Source: Thunnus maccoyii (lineage: Eukaryota; Chordata; Actinopteri; Scombriformes; Scombridae). From it: 64,000 nt of DNA. The stretch is from positions 3,404,001 to 3,468,000 of the forward strand of contig NC_056533.1 of the NCBI RefSeq assembly GCF_910596095.1. The letters are read 5' to 3'. This document shows, one piece after another, positions 58,951 through 64,000 of the stretch (position 1 is the first letter of the stretch; each line of letters begins with the position of its first letter). The notes beneath the pieces are model-generated. The model did not search any database. It was not told the DNA's origin and saw only the letters and a program-made list of their open reading frames with translations. The translations under genes and the position numbers were made by a program.

Positions 58951-58985
58951 TTTTTTTTTTTTTTTTTGTAAAGTTTTATTTTATT
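58951..58985 (-). terminator. bnc1: Candidate bnc1 polyadenylation site
   Basis: On the minus strand two overlapping AATAAA signals are followed within about ten bases by a 17-base A run. A 3'UTR of about 880 bases would result. The genomic A run could also cause false priming in cDNA data, so the site is only a candidate. Confidence 0.4.
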
Positions 58986-59852
58986 TTACAACAGAGCCCA
59001 AACCTGAATACTGCTGTTAATCACAAAGTAGATGAGAAAAGACTGGGCGGGCCCTTTTAATACTGCATACCCCTCATACAATATGAAGGGGTTTTTATAC
59101 ACACCTGTGGACTGAAAAAATCTTTGGCCAACATTAGCAGTATGCAACAACCAGAACAGTAAAGACAGGGAACATTGCAGATCATATAACACCATACAAT
59201 AACTTATTGGTCAAGCTCACAACACTATAGCTTTTTAACAAAGACTCTTTTTGAAGACCATTGTCCAAATGAACAAAATGACACATGTAGAGGTTACTTC
59301 ACTACTGCTTTTGATCAATACATTATACACAGCTTCACAAGGAAGATGTGGACATTTGACAACAAAAACACCAGAAAAAATTACTTGCATGGTACAACAG
59401 TGTCATGGATCAACTCACACTTGGACAGACATGGAAAAATTCAGTTCATACAAATGAAATTTTGTAAGGTTTAAACTGGGCTGTAAGGCAAACCAATACA
59501 AAGAAATCAGTACTGCATTTCAACAAAAGATTGAGACTCATCAAGTTTGTTTTTCAGTTGTTCTTTATATGTTGATGTGTAAACATAGACAGATGCATCT
59601 AATGTTTTATCTGTTTTTGCTTCAGAAAATTCATTTGTTCAAAAAGAATGTTGCCTCAACAAATAAACTGATTGTACTTTCTTTTTTTTCCAAAAAAAAT
59701 AATGACAACAGGGTGGACAACAGTATGGAATTTAAAAAGTGCTAATTGGTGAGCCTTTTTTAGGTGCCCAAAAAAGTAGAACAACTTTAACAACAACAAC
59801 AAGACAATTGGAATGAAGGAAATCAGTCATGTTGGCATATCAGTTCAAATCT

Positions 59853-60663
59853 CTACTCCTGGTCCATAGTGGCACCTGAGCTAACAGCTAGGTTCCTGTG
59901 GAGATTTGGGTTCTGGCTGTGCCTGTTTCTGCTTCGTACAGAGGAGAAAGATGTATCACAACCAGGAACTTTACACTTGTGCAGCAGTCGCAGATGGACA
60001 GTCTTGTAATGGGCCCTGAATGTGCCCTTGTTGCTGTAGACCTTTTGGCAGACGTGGCAGGTTATCGGAGATCCACCCCCACCTCCTTGAAGCCCGCCCT
60101 GTCCTCCCCCAACGCAGCCCAGGCTCCTCTCTCCCCCGAGTGCCAACTCCTCGCCCCCAGGCCTCCTCACGCTGATCCCATCGCAGCTTTCATCACTGTC
60201 CTCCATGGGGAGCGCTTCCTCATCCTCTTCAATCCCCTCTCCTTCCTCACTACCAGCTCCATCTGAGTCCCAGGAAGATCGAGCACCGCTGCGAGGTGGG
60301 ACAGAGGAGGAGGTGCTCAGGTCCAGGACTGCCCCATCCTCCCCACTACCACCACCTTCTCCTCCTCCTCCTCCTCCTAATCCCTCTACCTCTCCCAAGG
60401 GCGACACCTCGGCGCTGTCTGGTGCGGTAGACATTTTGCTCATGGGGAAGACCAGACCCATGCGATTGTGTCCTCTGAAGATCACGGAGGTCTGGCTGGT
60501 TGGGTCTCGATGGGACAGATCTCTGTCCCGCTGGTCCTGGCAGAAGTCCAGGCCAACAGAGTCTCTGTCTCTGCAGTGGGATGAGGGTGAGTAGAGGACA
60601 TTGGCTGGGCTGAAAGAGTCTTTGGTCAGCAGCTTGTGGTGCAGGTTCAAATTTGCACTGTGT
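59853..60663 (-). CDS. bnc1: bnc1 terminal exon
   Basis: It completes the fourth finger (HSANLNLHHKLL), passes through a glycine-rich stretch encoded by CTC-type repeats near 60356-60379 and a very acidic stretch (EEGEGIEEDEEALPMEDSDE), and ends with the third C2H2 pair (CHVCQK to HRNLAV) and the stop at 59853-59855. 811 bases; enters with one base completing the Arg codon. Confidence 0.93.
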
Positions 60664-63401
60664 CTGTAGATGAAAAAAATCTTCATAAAAAATCAGCTAA
60701 CTGTATTATACACCACATGGTGGATGTCTTCTTTCCAAAAACCCTGAGGTACCTCAACAACATACATTTCCCTGCCATGCTCATGTGACTTAAGCCATCC
60801 ACCCTAAAATGCCATGGAAGCAACAGAAAAATGCAAGATTGTGTTCTTTTAGATATGCTAATGAGGTTTCAGCCAGCGGCTTCTTGCCATTTCTGCCAAG
60901 TGGCATTCCTTTTTCCCCACATTACTTGCGGTACAGAGCAAGTGTAAAGAACAGAAGACATTAACAAGTCAGGGGAGTCAAATCCGAAGCTCAGTATACG
61001 TTTCCCATTAAACAATGTGAATCTTATTGTCTATGTATGTAACAATGTGCTGTAACAGGCCAGATATACTCCAAGCAGCCATGCTTGCACTTGTGTCCAC
61101 ATGTGCAGACTGCATTTACTGTACAGTCTTAATACATTTTTGGCTGCATGTGCAATATTCTGCACAAATTTATGCTACACTAGTGGCTACATGGATTTCA
61201 GCTTAAAGGCCCAAGAGACAACTATTCTGATGCTTTATTACTTTATATATCTGATACTCTGTGTTGAAACAATAGGAAAATATGGTTGCCCCTCACCTGT
61301 CTCTGCTCCTGCGGGAAGGGAATGCAGCATTGCAGCCGTCCACTGTGCACATGTGCATCTCCTTCAGGTGGACATTTTGGTAGTGCATCTTGACGCTGTA
61401 GGGATTCTTAAAGGTTTTATTGCAGATCTCACAGTGGTGTGACAGGTCAGCGTCAGGGTTAAGGTGAGACGAATCTGAATCACCATAGTCATCTACACAG
61501 CCATCAGACCCCTCTTTCTCATGGTCTGAGAGTTGGAGAGCGCCCCCATTAGTAAGCCTGTGCTCACCCTCATCCCATCTGAGCTCTGAAATCTTCTCAG
61601 CTCCATGCAGCGAGTTGGTACACTCTCTTTCCTCCCTTTCTTCATTGCCATTGGGTTCCTGACAGAGTAAATGGTTCTCCCGAAGGTTCTCAATCAGTCT
61701 GTTTTCAAAGGGGGAAGATGTGCAAGTGATGACACCTGCTTCAATTTGCTGTGGCCCATCATCTTTGTCCTCCCTCTCTGTCATCTCGCTATCTAAGGTT
61801 TGATCCAACAGATGCTTAGCACCTTCTGTTTCCCTCTCTTCACCGATGTATGCCCCTCTGTCCTCCTTCTCCTCCCCAGCTCGTCTTGAGCACATATGCC
61901 CTTGTGCTCGGATACCGTCATACTCTTCGTTGTCCCTGCCCTGTAAGGGAGCTTCATCCTCAGAGCTGCTCCCCTTATCCATCTGCTCTTCGCGCTCCAC
62001 TGTCTCCTTCTCTATTTTTATTGGCATGCTTGACTTTCGAGACTTTTTCTTTGGTATGGGATCTGTTGTACAGAGTTCAGGAGCTGTGGTAGGTTTGACA
62101 GGAACAGAAGAGGACAGGAGGGGGAGAGAAGGTAGTGTTCCTGGGGTGTTGGCGAGCTCTGCTGGGGTAACCAGACTTCGGTAGAAAGGCAGGACTGGCT
62201 GTACTGTTTTTAAGTTGGGAAAGAGGATACCACTGTGGCCCATGCTGGGGAAGGAGCTGCTGTGGAGCTTGGAACCAGTGTCCACATGGCTCACCATGTA
62301 ACTGGGAACTGATTTATGACTTTCTGCAGAGCAGGCAGGGATGGGGGTGCCATATTCAGGCCTCTTCTCTCCTTGTGAGCCTTCATCACTAGACAAGTTG
62401 CCCCGCAGGTCTTTGTCCCGGTTGTTGCGGTTCATGGGCATGTGCAGCCTTGGGTTTGGGTTGGCACTGTGGCGATTGCGACTGCGCAGCGAGCTGAACA
62501 CCATGTTACAGCCCTCGATGGTACACTTGTGCTTAATCTTCAGGTGCACTGCATTGTAGTGGATTTTCAATGTGCCTTTGTCATAGAATGTCTTCTCACA
62601 GGCATTACAAAATACACGACCCTTCTTCAGAGATCCTCCTCCACCACCACCTCCTGAGATCCCTCCACCACAGCTACCATTCCTGTCCATGGAGCGCAGC
62701 TTGCCCTCGGGTGACATCTGTGTTACATCAGAACTCATGGAGGGTGTACATGGCGTGGAGGGTCCATCAGAGTAGTTGTCGCTAGTGGAGAAGTCCTCAG
62801 CCTCGATCTTTGTGGTGGTGGACAGGCTGTCCATTGGTTTGGCTCCACTTCGGTCTAGATCAGCAGTGAATGAGACAGAGCTGGAACCTAGCAGGCTGCT
62901 TTCTGGAGGATGTGAAAGAGAGAGGGGGTTATCCCTCCCGAGACCATCCCGCCCTTGATCATCTCGTCTCTGACTCTGCTGCTCCACTGACCCCCGGCAT
63001 GGCTGCTGGTGCTGTTGGTGTTGCTGGTGCTGCTGCTGCAGTGCCCCTGTTGGTGAGCCCAGAAACGGAGCTGGAACAGAGCCCAACAGCTGGAAGGGCA
63101 GCATGAAGGCCATGCTGTTGATAAAGTTTTCAAAGTGGTGCATGCTGTTGCCACTTAGCTTCTCCACTTTGGATGCAGAGAGGTTGGCAGCAGTGCGTGG
63201 GGTGTTGCGCTCAATGAAAGTGCGGATATCTGAGTTGGTGCGTGTGCTTGGAACCAACACTGACTGGCCCTCCTTGTCCTGCAGAGCCATCAGCTCAACT
63301 ATGGACTTGGTTTCGCCAAAACGCAGGAACTGTTGCAGAGTGGCGATCTCCTCCTCAAACGTCATGATGGCCCACCGGTCCAGCACCTTCCCGGCCACAT
63401 C
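59853..63401 (-). CDS. bnc1: Basonuclin 1, last two coding exons (5' part outside window)
   Basis: Basonuclins are nuclear zinc-finger proteins with three separated pairs of C2H2 fingers; BNC1 acts in keratinocytes and germ cells, including on rRNA gene transcription. Exons 63401-61297 and 60663-59853 join in phase 2 (GACAG|gtgagg to ctacag|ACACAGT) and restore RSRDRHSANLNLH, so the second finger pair is split by the intron. Together they encode about 971 residues. The final pair (ITCHVCQKVYSNKGTFRAHY) and SQTSVIF with RMG match BNC1 better than BNC2, and sh3gl3 as neighbour agrees. A nuclear-localisation motif PKKKSRKSS lies near residue 450 of the large exon. Upstream exons lie past 64000. 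Unlike my recollection of the human order, the gene is on the same strand as sh3gl3. Confidence 0.93.
60664..61296 (-). other. bnc1: bnc1 last intron
   Basis: GT-AG intron of 633 bases between the two exons. No repeat or other feature is recognised. Confidence 0.85.
61297..63401 (-). CDS. bnc1: bnc1 large exon
   Basis: It starts after tgtctgtag with GAT GTG GCC (DVAGKVLDRWAIMTFEEE), a conserved basonuclin motif, and stays open for 701 codons. The order is an N-terminal conserved block, a QQH repeat (about residues 120-132), a Gly tract (245-255), zinc-finger pair 1 (about 262-312, FCNACEKTFYDKGTLKIHY), a Ser/Pro-rich part, the NLS (about 449-457), a long acidic stretch, and the first finger of pair 2 plus most of the second (655-701). 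The exon is not the true protein start; the apparent GTG start lies mid-protein. Confidence 0.94.
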
Positions 63402-64000
63402 CTACAGACAGGACAGGATGAAAGTGGACAGCAACATGGTACAGGGAAGGGGAGAAGGCATGGGTATGAAACAGATTGAGAAGGAGAGGGAAAGTGGTAA
63501 AGAAAAAAAAAGAAAGGAGAAGGGAGAGAGCAATTTCATCATTAGCATTGGAAGTGTCTGTTGGGTTGCTCATACATATTCACAGAGTAGGTTAGGTGAC
63601 ACACCCTATAAAAAAGACTGGCAGGGCAGCTAAATAAAGGAATCAGATGGAGTATTAATATAAGCGGGCAGCCCGGGACCCTGAGAATCCTCATTACACA
63701 TTTTATCCATACTCCGCTCCAACTGCAAAACAAAAGGTGACCACGCCTTTGCAGTTTTAGCCCCAACCCTCGGGAATGATCTTCCCCAGTACATCAGATT
63801 TACTGAATCTCTGGACTGTTTTAAGCGGCTTCTAAAAACCCTTCTTTACAGGCAAGCCTTTTTATAGAGCTTCATCCCTGTCTTATGTTTTAGTTCGTTT
63901 TAGTTTGGTCTGTTTCTCATTGTGCTGTGTTTTATATTCTAATTTATTTTTACTTATTTATCATTTGTATTTTTCGTGTGTGTGTGAAGCACTTTGTAAC
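63402..64000 (-). other. bnc1: bnc1 intron, partial
   Basis: It continues past the window. The first ~320 bases show a purine-rich stretch. The rest is a LINE fragment. Confidence 0.8.
63725..64000 (+). mobile_element. LINE 3' end fragment in a bnc1 intron
   Basis: From 63733 the frame reads KGDHAFAVLAPTLGNDLPQY, then FKRLLKTLLYRQAFL and stops at 63865. This is the same reverse transcriptase C-terminus as at 21.7 kb; the usual Trp in PxLWN is Gly here. A 3' tail ending GTGAAGCACTTTGTAAC follows and may continue beyond the window. It lies antisense to bnc1. Confidence 0.75.

Noticed and set aside
59898-60594. Plus-strand open frames opposite the bnc1 terminal exon
   Set aside because: They are antisense shadows of the coding exon; zinc fingers and splice junctions are on the minus strand.
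61846-63633. Plus-strand open frames opposite the bnc1 large exon
   Set aside because: Antisense shadows of a long GC-richer coding exon with no recognisable domain.
1-64000. CRISPR arrays, bacterial operons, phage or plasmid features
   Set aside because: None are present. Introns, microsatellites and fish transposons show that this is vertebrate chromosomal DNA.
1-64000. Endogenous retrovirus or other viral insertions
   Set aside because: No long terminal repeats, gag/pol/env-like frames or primer binding sites were noticed.

Overview
The window is vertebrate nuclear DNA, almost certainly from a teleost fish. It is AT-rich, has intron-split genes with GT-AG splice sites, CA/TG microsatellites, and many MITE-like repeats of types common in spiny-rayed fish. 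Three protein-coding loci can be supported. (1) Positions 1102-2307 (+) hold an intronless delta-type connexin (gap-junction protein). (2) sh3gl3 (endophilin A3) lies on the minus strand from 45972 down to 7910, with nine core coding exons and two further in-frame small exons in the BAR-SH3 linker. (3) Positions 63401-59853 (minus) hold the last two coding exons of bnc1 (basonuclin 1, a paired C2H2 zinc-finger protein), whose upstream exons lie beyond position 64000. Neighbouring SH3GL3 and BNC1 match the human 15q25 neighbourhood as I remember it, and C-terminal residues support these paralogs over SH3GL2/BNC2.

Layout: 1-1101 is the connexin upstream region. From 2308 to 7909 lies a convergent intergenic stretch with MITEs, a foldback element and the presumed sh3gl3 3'UTR. 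From 7910 to 16764 are sh3gl3 exons 2-10, with small introns carrying MITEs, a tandem repeat and a broken THAP-domain fragment. From 16765 to 45927 is the 29-kb first intron of sh3gl3, which shows no gene but carries a LINE 3' end, a deleted Tc1 element, several TIR elements and microsatellites. From 45928 to about 46175 are exon 1 and a promoter with an ETS-type site. From 46200 to 59852 is intergenic DNA containing a small CpG-rich island (47.1-47.3 kb), a decayed intron-bearing pseudogene resembling the fish SAMD3-like family (49018-50780, minus), further MITEs and the presumed bnc1 3'UTR. From 59853 to 64000 are the bnc1 exons and a LINE 3' end in its intron.

The genes do not form a pathway: connexins make intercellular channels, endophilin A3 bends membranes in endocytosis, and basonuclin is a nuclear transcription factor. 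The most interesting observations are two symmetric small exons in the endophilin linker, a TG repeat directly upstream of a 3' splice site in the same gene, a hAT MITE with an exact 8-bp target duplication that encloses a tRNA-like segment, and two protein fossils (SAMD3-like and THAP) that show several frameshifts. All family names rest on recognition from memory; no database search was run.
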